A stretch of DNA of 64,000 nt from Alnus glutinosa (taxonomy: Eukaryota; Streptophyta; Magnoliopsida; Fagales; Betulaceae): positions 24,950,001 to 25,014,000 of the forward strand of contig NC_084892.1 in assembly GCF_958979055.1 (NCBI RefSeq). The letters run 5' to 3'. Below, in pieces: positions 1-12,135 of the stretch. A program made the position numbers and the translations under genes. The notes below the pieces were generated by a model. That model ran no database searches, had not been told where the DNA came from, and saw only the letters and a program-made list of their open reading frames with translations. Within the stretch, counting starts at the first letter, position 1, and the number at the start of each line of letters is the position of its first letter.

Positions 1-409
1 AGCTCATTGCATATCAACTTCCGTGATAATTTACTTATTAAGTCGTGGATTTATGTAGTTACTTTTTCACCTGTGAAACACCTCAATATTTTGCAGATTA
101 GCAAGTTTAGTAGACTAGATAGGTGGCCAAGTTAGCATTTAGCTGAGTCGAAGATGTCAGGCGAATGGCTCATGCAGTCAAGTTTGCGTAGTAAAGTTAG
201 ATGATGTTTATTATTGTAATTATATTTTGTTTTTTTGGAAGCTTTTGTGTTTGTATCAATGATCGTTAATGATATTATTGAAGATATTTAGTTTTATCTC
301 ATATTACTAACTCTTTTCCGCTTTTTGTAAGATATTATCTCCATATATAGCCTATATGCCACATAAGGAAGTATTTATTAATATTTAATAAATAAATAGT
401 ATATACGGT
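1..409. other. AT-rich flank, no gene seen
   Basis: No open frame or recognisable family. Its last 8 bases (402-409, TATACGGT) are the left target-site duplication of the hAT element that follows. Confidence 0.6.
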
Positions 410-427
410 TAGGGTTGTAAGCGAGCC
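410..427 (+). repeat. Left terminal inverted repeat of hAT element
   Basis: TAGGGTTGTAAGCGAGCC. It differs from the right TIR at two positions, and the target duplication TATACGGT lies immediately outside. Confidence 0.92.
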
Positions 428-1508
428 GACTGGGCTCGAGGTCCCGCTCGGTACCCGCCCTGTTTAGCCCGATCTGAGCTCAAGCTCGGCACTGTCGAAA
501 CCCGCTTGTTATTGTTGAAACCCGCTCGATTAATTAGTGATACCTACCCGACTCGCGTCGACATAACTCGACGGGGGCTCGTGAGCTCGACCCGTTCAGG
601 GACTGAACCGCCCGGCTCGTATGAGGCCTCGAGAGCTCGGCTCGTTTAAGACCCGATCAGACCGGCTCGTTTATGGCTTGAAATTTTCGACTTGAGTATC
701 GCTTGACCCGACTCGTTTAGGGCTTGAAATTTCAAAAATTCGAATCAACAATTTAAATATAAAAAATTATTAATTATATGATATATCTTATATAGATCAT
801 ATCCTTTGATCATTATTAGATTCATATGAATACAACTATAAGTTTATAATTATATAACTATATAAGCATATGATCCGTTCAATATAATTATATACATATT
901 ATCATTAGATATGTTACACATTATTACTGGATAAATTTATGGAATTCCAATTTAAGTTAATAGTATAAATGTATAATAGACTTAATAGTGTTATAAATTA
1001 TAATTAACAATGTGTAATGTGTTTGTTTATAATTACAAATTAAATAATATCATAGATTCATAATTAAATTAACTTATATACTAATACATTAATACTATTA
1101 TACTAAGTTACTAACATTAGGTAGTAGCCGATAGGTAATAACTACATCTACATTAAAACCCTAATCCTATAGATTTTAGTATTTAATTAACAAGAAATAA
1201 GTAAAAAGTAATAACTATACGGTCTATATGGTCTATACCAAAAAAAAAAACTACATCATAGATTTAAATAAATGTACAATTGTATAAATGTATAATATAG
1301 ATAATATGGTATATCGGTATTTAAAAAAATTAGTTAACAAAAAAAATACACGTATAACTCATAAATTATAACTTATCTTATGAAAATGAATTTTATTTTT
1401 TTAATATTATTAACTCATTAGACTAGCCTTTGTTAAGCACTTAAGTTGTTTCTTCTTTTGTTTTTACTTTTATTAATTTTAATAACAAATAATTTATTAG
1501 ACATTTAG

Positions 1509-1654
<146 letters not shown>

Positions 1655-3678
1655 AAGTAACATTTTGAGTCTTAGACAAATTAGACTAGTCTCCTTAAAT
1701 TAACTTATATATTAATACTACATCATATGTAGACTTGTACGTAGTAATGTACATAACATGGTATTTTAACAAAATTTATTAACAAAAAAAAAATACCCTT
1801 ATAAGTTATAACTTATCTTATGAAAATGAATATTTTTTTTAATATTATTAATTTATTAGAAATTTAGACTAGTCTTTTTTAAGTTTTTTTTTTTAAAAAA
1901 ATTAATTTTGGAAGACTTAGTTAAAAAAACGAGGAGAAGAAGAGTCTAGAACCCCAAAAAATGGAGAGGGAAATTTTTTTTCACCCAAAAATCGAGTCGG
2001 CCAGCATATTTCTCGAGAATTCAAAATGCAACGCCTGTAGCCGTCCGATTAAAAATGGAATAAATTATAACCGTTGGATTTGAAGATGGATGACAGCTAG
2101 TGCGCATGACTGAGGTGGTCCTAATTCGGTGTTTCACATGTCCACATGAGTTGGGTTCTTAACTGACCATATTTGAGATTCAAAAAAATAATAATCGTAA
2201 TCAACGGTCATAATGATTTTCGATGAAGAGATGGCACCGGTTCTAGCCATACCGCACCGTTGCGCTCGCAGGGGATCATTTTTTTTTAACCTAGGGTTCG
2301 TCTCTGAAAAGCCTCTTGCTAACAGCCCCATTAAATTTTCTGCTCAATTTAGATCACCAAGGCTTGATCTAAACCGTTCAAATGAATTGGTTTTACCCAA
2401 AAATCAATCCAACGGTGAAAAATGGAGAAAACGCCTTAAATGGGTATCAAAAAACCCTACCGTCACTCGATTCAATCGGCAAGCATTAATGGCAAATCAA
2501 AAGAAAATTGAATGCTCTCATTCAATTTTTTGAACAATCCTTTCATTATGTTTCTCTATCCGCCGTTGATGAACGATCAAGGAGAAATCCAATGGCAAAT
2601 CTGCCGTTCCAGTTTTCCATTTCGTTCCATTTCATTTTTGTTCTTCAATATCCTCGAGTTCAAACTAGAAAAGGGTACAAGGCGATGGTCCATCTGCCAT
2701 CCCATCCCATCCTCTCGATCCCGATCACTCCAAAGGCTAACAAGCCTCACCTCTCGCAGCCAGAATCCCTAATTGATCTGATGGATGTGCTACCACTACT
2801 AGACTCTCTGCCTTTGTGTGCTTTATATTATTTTTTGTTGTTTTTTATTTCTCTAATCCACCCATTTGATATATCTGTTTTTTGTGTCTTCATTTGGCTG
2901 TTCCTTCTTGCACCCTGGGTTTGTGTTTTGAGTTTGGACTCTTTCGAGTACTTGAAGGCTGAATCCGACTACATCTACGTCTGCAAGTATATATCTTGGC
3001 CCTCTTGGCCTCTTGGGTATGTAATCCTGGTTTCAATGGAGTTTCTTTTTTACATTTTATTTTTTAGTTTTATTTACTTATCAAAACATTAGTTAATGTT
3101 TAGATTTGTTTCACATATCTTTGGCTTGTTTATTGTTGTGTTTTGTAGTCGTGTTAGGGTTGGTTTTTGTAGGCTTGTTATAGTCATGCCATGTTTAGTT
3201 GTTAGTTAACAAAACATAATCTGCCATGTTCTTTCTTTTATCTATTATGCTTTGCTTTGTTGTATTATATAATCTTCCTTGCCGTTTGAGGTTAGACTAG
3301 TTAGTTAACAGCCCTAGAATCTGCAATTCTCTTTGATAGTCCACATTCTATAATCTGTAATCTGTTATGATGGCCTTTGTTTGAGTAACTGAGTTGTTTT
3401 AAAAATTATGCTCTATAATCTGTTATGCTCTGCTTTGTTAGAAATCTATAATCTATTATGTTGGATTGCTGGGATTTGTATAACTGAGTTGTTTAAAACA
3501 ATATGCTTTGCTTTGTTAGAAATCTGTAATCTGTAAAACAATATGCTTTGCTATGTTAAAAACAATATGCTATGCTTTGCTCTGTTATAACCTTAAAACA
3601 CTAAATACTTAAACCATAGAACTCCCATACTTCATAATCTTAAACACTAAACCCTAAATCACAAGCATAAAATGATTA

Positions 3679-4097
3679 TCTCTAAAACTTAATCCCTAAA
3701 ACTCTGAAACCCTAAATCCATAATCTCTAAAACTTAATCCCTAAAACTCTGAAACCCTAAATTCATAATATCTAAAACTTAATCCCTAAAACTCTAAAAC
3801 CCTAAATCCATAATCTTTAAAACTTAATCTCTAAAACTCTGAAACCCTAAATCCATAATCTCTAAAACTTAATCCCTAAAACTCTGAAACCCTAAATCCC
3901 TAATCTCTAAAACTTAATCCCTAAAACTCTAAAACCCTAAATCCATAATCTCTAAAACTTAATCCCTAAAACTCTAAAACCATAAATCCCTAATCCCTAA
4001 AACTCTAAAACCATAAATCCCTAATCCCTAGAACTCTAAAACCCTAAATGGCTAAATTCCTAATCCCTAAAACTTTAAAACCCTAAATCTGTAATCT
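3679..4097 (+). repeat. 45-bp minisatellite with telomere-like AAACCCTAAA core
   Basis: Seven near-identical 45-bp units run from 3679 to 3993, each built as TCTCTAAAACTTAATCCC, then TAAAACTCTGAAACCC, then TAAATCCATAA. About three shorter derivatives follow. Most units carry AAACCCTAAA, matching the plant telomere repeat CCCTAAA, but in a degenerate 45-bp higher-order array rather than pure 7-mers. It lies about 60 bp before the transposase start, and similar scattered motifs recur after the transposase at about 5825-5965. Confidence 0.9.
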
Positions 4098-4156
4098 ATG
4101 TTAGAAATCTGAAATAACCTTTAGTTAATAGCCCTAGTTTTGTTTTAAAACAGCAC

Positions 4157-5785
4157 ATGGAGGACAGAAGGCAGCCTATGGAAGTCAATGAAGTTGTATT
4201 AGTCAATGAAGTAGACTTAGGTGATGATACAACTACTCATTCCATTACCACTGGAGTTGGTGACAGTGGAAATGCACCAGACCAACCAGTAACTATTGAT
4301 ATTCCTCAATTGGATCCCCAAACTATATGTATTCCTGGTCCTACCGATTCTCAGCCTATGGGTAGTGCTCCTACTCTTGTTGAGATTAGTACCGGTATTA
4401 GTAGTAGTGCAAATGAGAGGAAACATAGGCAAAAGACTTCTAAAGTTTGGGATGACTTCTCCCAAATTGAAGTGTTAGGTGTAAAAAAATCTCAGTGTAA
4501 TTGGTGTAAGAGGCTGTTTGCAATTTCCAAATCTAATTCTACCTCAACACTTGGTAGGCATTTGGTAGCATGTGTGAAGTATGTGGTGTCCAACAGTAAG
4601 CAAAAGATTCTGACCTATGATCACAGTCAGCTAGGTGGGGGCGTTACGTTGACAAATTTTTCTTGGAGTGAGAAGAAAGTTAGTGAACTTGCATCCCACA
4701 TGGTGCTGTTCCACGAGTACCCTTTTAACATGATGGAACATGATCTTTTTAACAAGTTTATGAAGGCATGCACGCCCCATTGGAAAAAGATTAGTCGTGC
4801 AACTGTGAAAAGTGATTGCATGTCTACATACCTTAGTGAGAAGAAAAAGATTAAAGCAATGCTTGGTGGGGTTGAGAAGGTAAACATAACAACTGATATG
4901 CGGACATCTTCGCAAAGGGTGTCATATATAGTTGTTACTTGCCATTATGTAGATTCGGATTGGTTCCTCCAAAAGAGAATTTTGAACTTTTTTAACGTAC
5001 CTCATCCTCATAGTGGTGTTGTCATTGTTGATGCCCTTAGGAAGTGTTTTATAGAATGGGGCATTGAAGATAAGGTATTAACAATAACAGTTGATAATGC
5101 AAGAGCAAATGATTCTGCCATCAGAATCATTAAAGATGATTTTGAATTGAGGAATGAGTTGGTTGTTGGGGGTCGGTTATTCCATGTGCGATGTTGTGCG
5201 CATGTGACAAATTTGTTGGTGTAAGCAGGGCTTTTTGAAATTGGAGACATTGTTGATTCTGTTAGACAGGGAATAAAGTATGTGGTTGCTGCGGAGGGAA
5301 GGTTGACAGAGTTTAGTGGAATAGCTCAACGTTTGCATTTGCCATCTAAGAAACTGGTATTAGACGTACCCACACGTTGGAACAGCACCTACTTGATGCT
5401 GGCCACTGCAGTAGGGTTCAAAGAAGTGTTCCCAAGATATCACCAAGTTGATCAAGCATTTCAGTGGGTTTTGAGTTCGGAATAGTGGGAAAAGGTGGAG
5501 AATGTAAACCAGGTTTTGTCGGTTTTTAATGAAGTTACAAACATGGTATCGGGAAGTGATTATCCTACCTCAAATCTGTTTCTACCTGAGGTATGGAGAA
5601 TGAAGGAAATTCTGCAGTTGAAATGTGTTGATAGGCATGACTACATTAGATCAATGACAGGAAAAATGACTCAGAAATTTGAGAAGTATTGAGGGGAATG
5701 CAATTTGTTGATGTCCATAGCTGCTGTCTTGGATCCGAGATACAAGATGAAGTTGATCAATTTCTGTTTTCCTCTTATTTACCCT
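4157..5785 (+). pseudogene. hAT transposase (BED finger, RICESLEEPER-like), disrupted
   Basis: The first 355 codons are open. A BED-type zinc finger follows an acidic N-terminus, with C114 and C117 in CNWC and H135/C139 in HLVAC. The RNase-H-like catalytic fold then starts with ITTDMRTS (first Asp; the family norm is TTDxWTS, so the Trp is replaced) and TVDNARANDSA (second Asp), then HVRCCAHVTNLLV. The same frame continues to about 5785, interrupted by in-frame stops at 5222, 5483 and 5690. It includes the typical blocks VPTRWNSTYLML and AAVLDPRYKMKLI. The C-terminal hAT dimerisation block and third acidic residue are missing, so it cannot encode an active enzyme. Domesticated SLEEPER genes share this architecture, but the in-frame stops argue against domestication. 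Confidence 0.88.
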
Positions 5786-7176
5786 AGAATCTGGAATTCT
5801 CTTTGATAGTATTAGTCCAAATTCTATGAATCTATAATCTTAATTCTTAATTCTTAAACACTAAACCCTAACAGATTCTCATTTTCCTATAATCTTGAAC
5901 TGTTACTTATAATTCTAAAGCCCTAAAACCTTAAAAACCTAAATACTTGAGCCATAGACCTTTGGTGATGGGATTTGTATGCCAAGAGATTCCCATTTGC
6001 CTCTTATGCCCGTAATTCAAGAGAATCACAAGCATAGGAGGTAAGTGGGAATCTTTTGTATGCAAGTCACATTACCAAGTGTCCTAAGATATGCACTAAT
6101 GATAAGATTGAAATGTGGGAATCTGAAATCTGTTATGCAATTTATTTTATTCCAAGAATGTCTTAGTGCAGTGTGGTTTTGTGGCATTTGGCAGTGGCAA
6201 TTCAGATTGTTTTTAACTTTTCATTTTTAAATTGTTAATATATCTTAATTTAAGTTGTCTTTTAGTCTTTCACTCGAATGAAAATCACTCATCTTTCATG
6301 TAAACCTGATCTCTTTGTAAACTTGATCTCTTTATATTTTATACCCTTTATGTTGGAGAAGTTGCAGTTGGTATGTATAGTCTGTCTAGATAAATCTTAA
6401 ATGATAAATCTCCCTTGACATGTTTATCAAGGTAAACAAAACTTTGATTAAATATGAAAGGGAGTAAAAACAGTTTAACAATTTTTTTTTGTCTTAGTTC
6501 AGTGTGATCCTGTGACATTTGGCAAGTGGCAACTCAGATTGGTTTCAACATTTTGCAGGCTGCAATTGTGTTGTAATTTTAGTTGTCTTGCAGAGTTGTA
6601 GACTTGTAATCCTTTTAATTTTAATCTCTTTGTATTTGAGTAAAATTTGATATCTTTCAAAGTCTCAGACTATGTAAATCTAATCTTTTTGTAGTTTGAA
6701 TGTTGTAATTTGTAAACTTGTACTTTAAGTTGCAGGTAGATACAACCTGTTTCATTTTTTGATTCATAGCTTATTAACTTTAGCCTTTAGATGAATCTTT
6801 ATTCAAGTTTGTAAATTGCAGACTTCAAATTTCAATTTTTTTTTTCTCCAATTATTATTGATCTAAACGAGCCCTAATTGGGCCGAGCTACCCAATTAGG
6901 GCTCGACAGGCCGAGCCCTGAACCCGAAGCTCGGATCGAACCTAGAAAAACTTTTTGGGTTTGATTCGAGCTCGAGTCGAGTCGAGCGAGTCGAGCACTC
7001 GGATCGACTCGTGAGGACTGCCTTAATAGTCCCGAGCTCAGTCCCGAGTTAAGGTCTTACCCCCAACGAGTCGATCCCGGACAAAGGTCCTTAAGCCCGG
7101 CTCGAGCTCGGGATCGACTCGTTTAAATTTTCCTTAAAACGATCCGGTCCGGGATTGCCAAAGCTCGACTCGGACC

Positions 7177-7194
7177 GGCTCGTTTACAGCCCTA
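7177..7194 (-). repeat. Right terminal inverted repeat of hAT element
   Basis: Reads TAGGGCTGTAAACGAGCC on the minus strand. The right copy of TATACGGT follows at 7195-7202. Confidence 0.92.
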
Positions 7195-7434
7195 TATACG
7201 GTATTACGGTTAGGTAATTTAATTAATTAAATTACCGTAATGGAATCGTTTAATTGATTTAAAATCAATTAAAAAAATTGTTTCCTTGATGGGAGGAACA
7301 ATACGGTATTTACCATATTTGAGGGTTCCTGACCTAGCCTATAAATTAATAGCCTGTCTACACCATCAGTACGGCAATACAGTTATAGGCATAGGTTAGA
7401 AGATCCCTTAGATAACATTTTTCTTGTTCTTCAG

Positions 7435-8263
7435 ATGGATCGTGAAAATGCTTGAGCAGATATGGCTAGAGGTAAGCTTAAATCCTGTCTTTTATTTCCG
7501 CTGCGCATGTTAGTTTGAACATAATATTTTTATATGTTCTAACACTTTTATAGCTGCACAGGTCTTAAGTGATTTCCTGCCTACTCTAGCTAGATCTACT
7601 TAATTTATTTACTCATAATAATCTGTTTTTAAAGTAGTAAATTCAGCTAATTACAAGCTAATTAGTATAGAAGTACTACGAGTAACACTCTAAATTAATT
7701 AATTTTGGTAGCGTTACAATTTTTTTTCTTCTATTTGCTAGAGTGGCTTATTGATGACTATTGTTAATACCACCAAAAGTTTGTTCATGTCAAAGTCTGC
7801 TAGAATTTACTGCTAAACTTCATATTCGATGTCTAAAATTGATCTTTTATTCTGCATGATAATAATATAAATAAGCGTGATAATGTTTTTGATTTAAAAT
7901 ATATAGATTTCGATTTTGATAAAGCGTTGTCAAAGGAAAAGATGTTGCTTCTTCCTATTCAACTTCAGCCGAAAGGTCTTACAAGAAAAGAAGTCATGCA
8001 GACAGTGAAAATAGTTGTTATAGTCAAATATCTAAACGGTTGAAAGATGTTGCAACAATACTTAAAACTCTTAGTAAGGGCCTGGTCGATGCAAATCATC
8101 TTTACAAGGAAGTAATGAAGAAGAAAGAATATGACGAGGTTATGCTTGCATATGCATTTGACCACTTGATGTACGATGAAAATGTTGCATTGCATTTCTA
8201 GCAAAGAATGCTAGACTTCAACAGATTTTGTTGAAAAAATTCTTCAACAACCATGGAGATTAA
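7435..8263 (+). pseudogene. MYB/SANT-like domain protein remnant
   Basis: The 3' exon is readable from about 7932. It gives SSYSTSAERSYKKRSHADSE, then SKRLKDVATILKTLSKGLVD, LYKEVMKKKEYDEVMLAYAF and DHLMYDENVALHF, closely resembling the C-terminus of plant Myb/SANT-like (L10-interacting type) proteins. A one-base loss near 8199 turns the expected LAKNARL into a stop; the next frame continues AKNARLQQILLKKFFNNHGD to a TAA at 8261. A possible first exon starts at 7435 (MDREN) with a TATA-like CTATAAATTA about 95 bp upstream, but it meets a stop quickly, and the exon that should carry the Myb/SANT domain is absent. I regard it as a decayed host or Harbinger-associated gene. Confidence 0.5.
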
Positions 8264-8599
8264 ATTTTGCATATTATCGATGTAACACCATTATGTTTAT
8301 ACTCAGGAATTTGACCAAGGTCTTGAGCCTAAACTTATGAACCATGTCATTGGGCCTAGTAAGCTTAATAAAAATTGGATCAAGCTTTCTAAAAGAGATA
8401 ATGAAAAAAATACTTGATTTCATAAATTAAGGATTAATTTATAACATATGTCATATAAAACAATATGAAATAAAACTTTGTGATTTTAATGTAACATGAC
8501 TTATTTTAATTATGTGCATTAACTATTTTCAAATTATGTTTAATTATAGATGATCCTTATTAATTAAGTGGTCTTGAAATCACAAACCACTCCATGCAT
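8264..8599. other. AT-rich spacer
   Basis: No gene or recognisable repeat boundary. A (C)n run lies just beyond, at 8731-8747. Confidence 0.4.
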
Positions 8600-11150
8600 A
8601 AGACCACCTAGGTAAAAAGAAAAGGGACCTTTACATGGAATGAACTAGTTAATAGGAGCAATCTTTCTTCATTTGGAAGAGCAAAGCTCCTTTTTTACTT
8701 CCCCAAAATAAGGGAAATTGTTTCTTACCCCCCCCCCCCCCCCCCCCAATTCCCACCTACACATCCAAGCCCTCCCATTTCACTCCATCCACTCTTTCAT
8801 TTTTTCCTCACCTCTCAACTTCTCAAAGAGCTCATCCCACTCCTCCATTAGAGAAGCCTTTAAGTTCTAGTGTAATTTTTGCCTTAACCTTGTAAGTAAC
8901 TCATTATCTCCTCTTTCAAGCTACCATTTATGTCATGCTTTAACTTGTATGTTATATTTTATTTGGGTATTTAAAACCATGTGTTAGCATACTTCAACCT
9001 AGATGAGATATTTTGCATATGTTGTATAAATATTTGTTTAAACCATGAAAATGTGACTAAATTATTTTATTAGATAACTTAACTCTTATATTGTCAAATT
9101 TCTTTTATATCATAAAAACGCATTTTAAAAAGACCTCATAAAAGCATGTGTTGTACCCAAACCTATGTACCTTATGTTTTATTTTTCCTAAATCACATCT
9201 ACCTTATCTTAGATGACCAAGAGTTTTGTAAATGACCAATTGTATGAGCTCATGAACACCACCTTGCTATAAAGAAGACTTCATAATGACCCTTTAGTAA
9301 TATTCTTCATGGAAATGACATAGGATTCATACCAAATGTCCATAGTTGTAAAATGATGTGAAAAATGGTTTTAAAAATGAGTAATGAGTTTGGATTTTAG
9401 ATTGGGTTATAATCTTTTATAACAAAAAAAAAAAAAAAAAAGTCTTATAGTATGGTTCTTTTGAGTGATAAATTATTCCTAAACATTAACACTTAAAGTG
9501 ATGTTAAAACTACTTTAGAAAAATATGATATTTCTCATATGTGACAAGAAAAAAAAAAAAAAAAGGTTTGAATTAAATCTGGAAAATTTAGTTCCATGCC
9601 ATGTTTAGGTGGATGTTGATCCAAAATTTATTAAGTGAATAGCCTTAGGTGTTTTGGGCCAATGGCCCAAGTAGGTTAAGTGAGGAAGCACTAGTTTAGA
9701 CCTATTTAGTAAATTTTGGGCCTTAGTCCTTCACCTAGTTAGGAGGATGTCCAAATGGGCCATTCTTGACCCAAGCCCTCATATATATATATATATAATT
9801 AATTAATTAATTTTATTTATTAGTAAAAAAAGAAAAGAAAAGAAAAGAAAAAGTTAATTAATTAATTAATTAATTATTATTAAAAAAAATTATTTTAATA
9901 GGAGGAAAGGGTTAGGAAGGTTGTGTAAGAGACGATATACTCTTAATTAGGGTAGTTGAGTAGTTAGCTCTGGGCTAACCCAGATGAACTTTATTGTTCA
10001 GGTCTTAGCAGATCCTCGCTTATCTTACCGCAATAGCGAGGTAAGTGGTACTCCTTACCCTTTTCAAATGTATTTCAATTCTAAAAATTCTCAATTCTTT
10101 TTACTATACATGTCATGATGGATTATTTTGAAAGTTTAATTACCCTGCAAAGTAATGCTTTATTATCTTAAATATTTTTATGACATGTATTTGTTATGAA
10201 ATTTATCTTAATTTGTTAGTGTTTTATATATGTTCCTTTTTTTTTTCATCATCATATGATTTAAAAAGCTCATTGCATTAGAATGATTTATAACTAAGTT
10301 GTCATTCAAAAGTGGGTATATATGCTCCGTATCAAGAATGATGATTTCAAACGAGGGGAGCTTCTATTCTAGTGATTTTTCCCAAATGAAGAAAAGATTC
10401 AATTTATAGAAAGTTTCTAATTAAGGAAAGTTTCCATTTTAGGAAACTTTTCCAATAAAGAAAGTTTTACGGGACGAAGCGGTACCACTTTTCACGTGCT
10501 AAGTTAAATGATTATTGAAAGTCTAAGGAAGTAAGGGATGAACATATGTAAAGTGAAACCAAATTACGTAAATTAAGGTTTTAAGACACTTGGCCTTAAG
10601 AAAAGAAGCGCGGTACGGGGCTAGATGCAGTGCACCACACTGAAGTACGGTTTCAGGAAAGTGTGGCCATCACTAATGTCATGCTGAGTGCACCCAGAAG
10701 TTAATCAGCTGATTAGGGCACCCCGAGGCCACGGGTGATGCCCGATCCTCGAAGGTTGGATCGCACGACCCCACGCATACGGGGCGTAATAGTATGCAAG
10801 GCCATAAATGACAAGAGAAAAGAAAAATGTTTTGAAAATAGATAAATGGATTTTAACTCAAGTAATTACTTTATGTTATATGTTTAAGTCTCACCTTCAA
10901 ATTTTTTAATGTTACTTTATTACAAAGAGTCCCAACCTCAACCGTTTTAAGTCAGTTGGGAATATTACTTACTGATCAGCCTTTCGCTCACCCCTTACTT
11001 TCTCGCCTTTTCAGGTTTTGAGGCAGATGGGTAGGTGGCTGGAATGCTTAGGCTTTTGAGGGGTCATCATATCACCCACTATGTTACTTTATTGCATTTC
11101 TATTTTGTTAAACTATGTGTTATGTTAATAAGTGCATCGCGCACAGACAA
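8600..11150 (+). mobile_element. Noncoding LTR-retrotransposon fossil, probably Ty3/gypsy
   Basis: There is no protein-coding potential, but the texture is that of a long plant LTR. A block near 10700-10800 reads like the LTR leader of Tekay/Del-type elements (CACCCCGAGGCCACGGGTGA, then GACCCCACGCATACGGGGCG). A second block near 10965-11020 carries the CTTACTGATCAGCC, CTCACCCCTTACTTTC and TTTTCAGG signature seen in the same group. Boundaries are approximate and no target duplication was found. A-rich runs (9422-9440, 9549-9564) and (TTAA)n interrupt it. Family assignment rests on remembered sequence style, so it is tentative. Old and broken. Confidence 0.4.
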
Positions 11151-12135
11151 AAAAAAAATGGATCACTTAACTTGGTAAGTCGTGTTATTATGTTTTTTTT
11201 TTTAAGAACTTGTGCTTCTGCAAAAATATTATTTCTCATGGTATGCATGGTAGTATTTACAAGTGCTCTAGCGTCTTAATATGAAACATTGCATCTCTGA
11301 AGTTTTATGGCTAATGAGTTAGGCTCTTTTGGGTCTTGGCATTTACAATCGATATGTAGTAGAATACTAACATTATTGTAATAACATACATGATTGAACT
11401 TTTGTTAGTAGTATGAATGTATTGTTGGATGTTATTAATTTATGGCTCTCTCAACTTTAAAATATATGATCATTGTTAGTCAATATGTGTATATATTTTA
11501 ATTAAACATAATTTCAAGATTGATTTTTTTTAGTTGTTTTATATTAATATTTTTATGTTGTGAATAAAAGTTGATATTTATAAATTAATATGATTGAATG
11601 AAAATATAAGAAATACTTTTTGATTTTTCGTACAAGCTAAATACCAAAAATTTTTTGTCTACGAGCAAAAAATCATTTTTCTTTTTCTTTTTTTTTTTTT
11701 TGATTTTTCTACTTTAACTATTGTTTTTTCTGTACACACTCCAACATATTCTTTATTTCTCTTCTTTAATTTATTTTTAATATTAGTTCTCATTTTTTTT
11801 TTATCATATTATTGCCAACACCCATATTTTCAAACATTCATCTTTTCTAATGGTTATATTTCTCCAACTGAGATGTTGAGAGGGAGCGATAGATGATTTT
11901 GCTAAAGTGTTGCCGAGAAGAGAAACAATAAAATAACAAAAAAGTGTTGTTGAGAATAAATAAAAGAATGGAATGTTTTGCTAAAGTGATTGTCCAAAGA
12001 TACCAAATCACTATAGCAATAAATAAATAAATAAATAAAATAAGACAAGCTTTTTTTTTTTTTTAAAAAAAAGGAACTAAAGACAAGCTGTTGGATGTTA
12101 CATGTGTAGTCGTAATCTTCGTTAGGCATTAGGTC
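11151..12135. other. AT-rich intergenic sequence
   Basis: Poly-T and poly-A runs and no supported gene. Confidence 0.5.

Noticed and set aside
2213-3092. Overlapping open frames of up to 194 codons inside the hAT element
   Set aside because: No start context, domain or homology style; composition is hydrophobic and AT-driven. They may belong to the transposon's 5' noncoding region.
3679-4097. True interstitial telomere array
   Set aside because: The period is 45 bp, not 7 bp, and most of each unit is not CCCTAAA.
8731-8747. (C)n runs here and at 27718, 29453 and 59901 as functional G-quadruplexes
   Set aside because: Plain homopolymers, prone to sequencing and assembly error, with no gene context.
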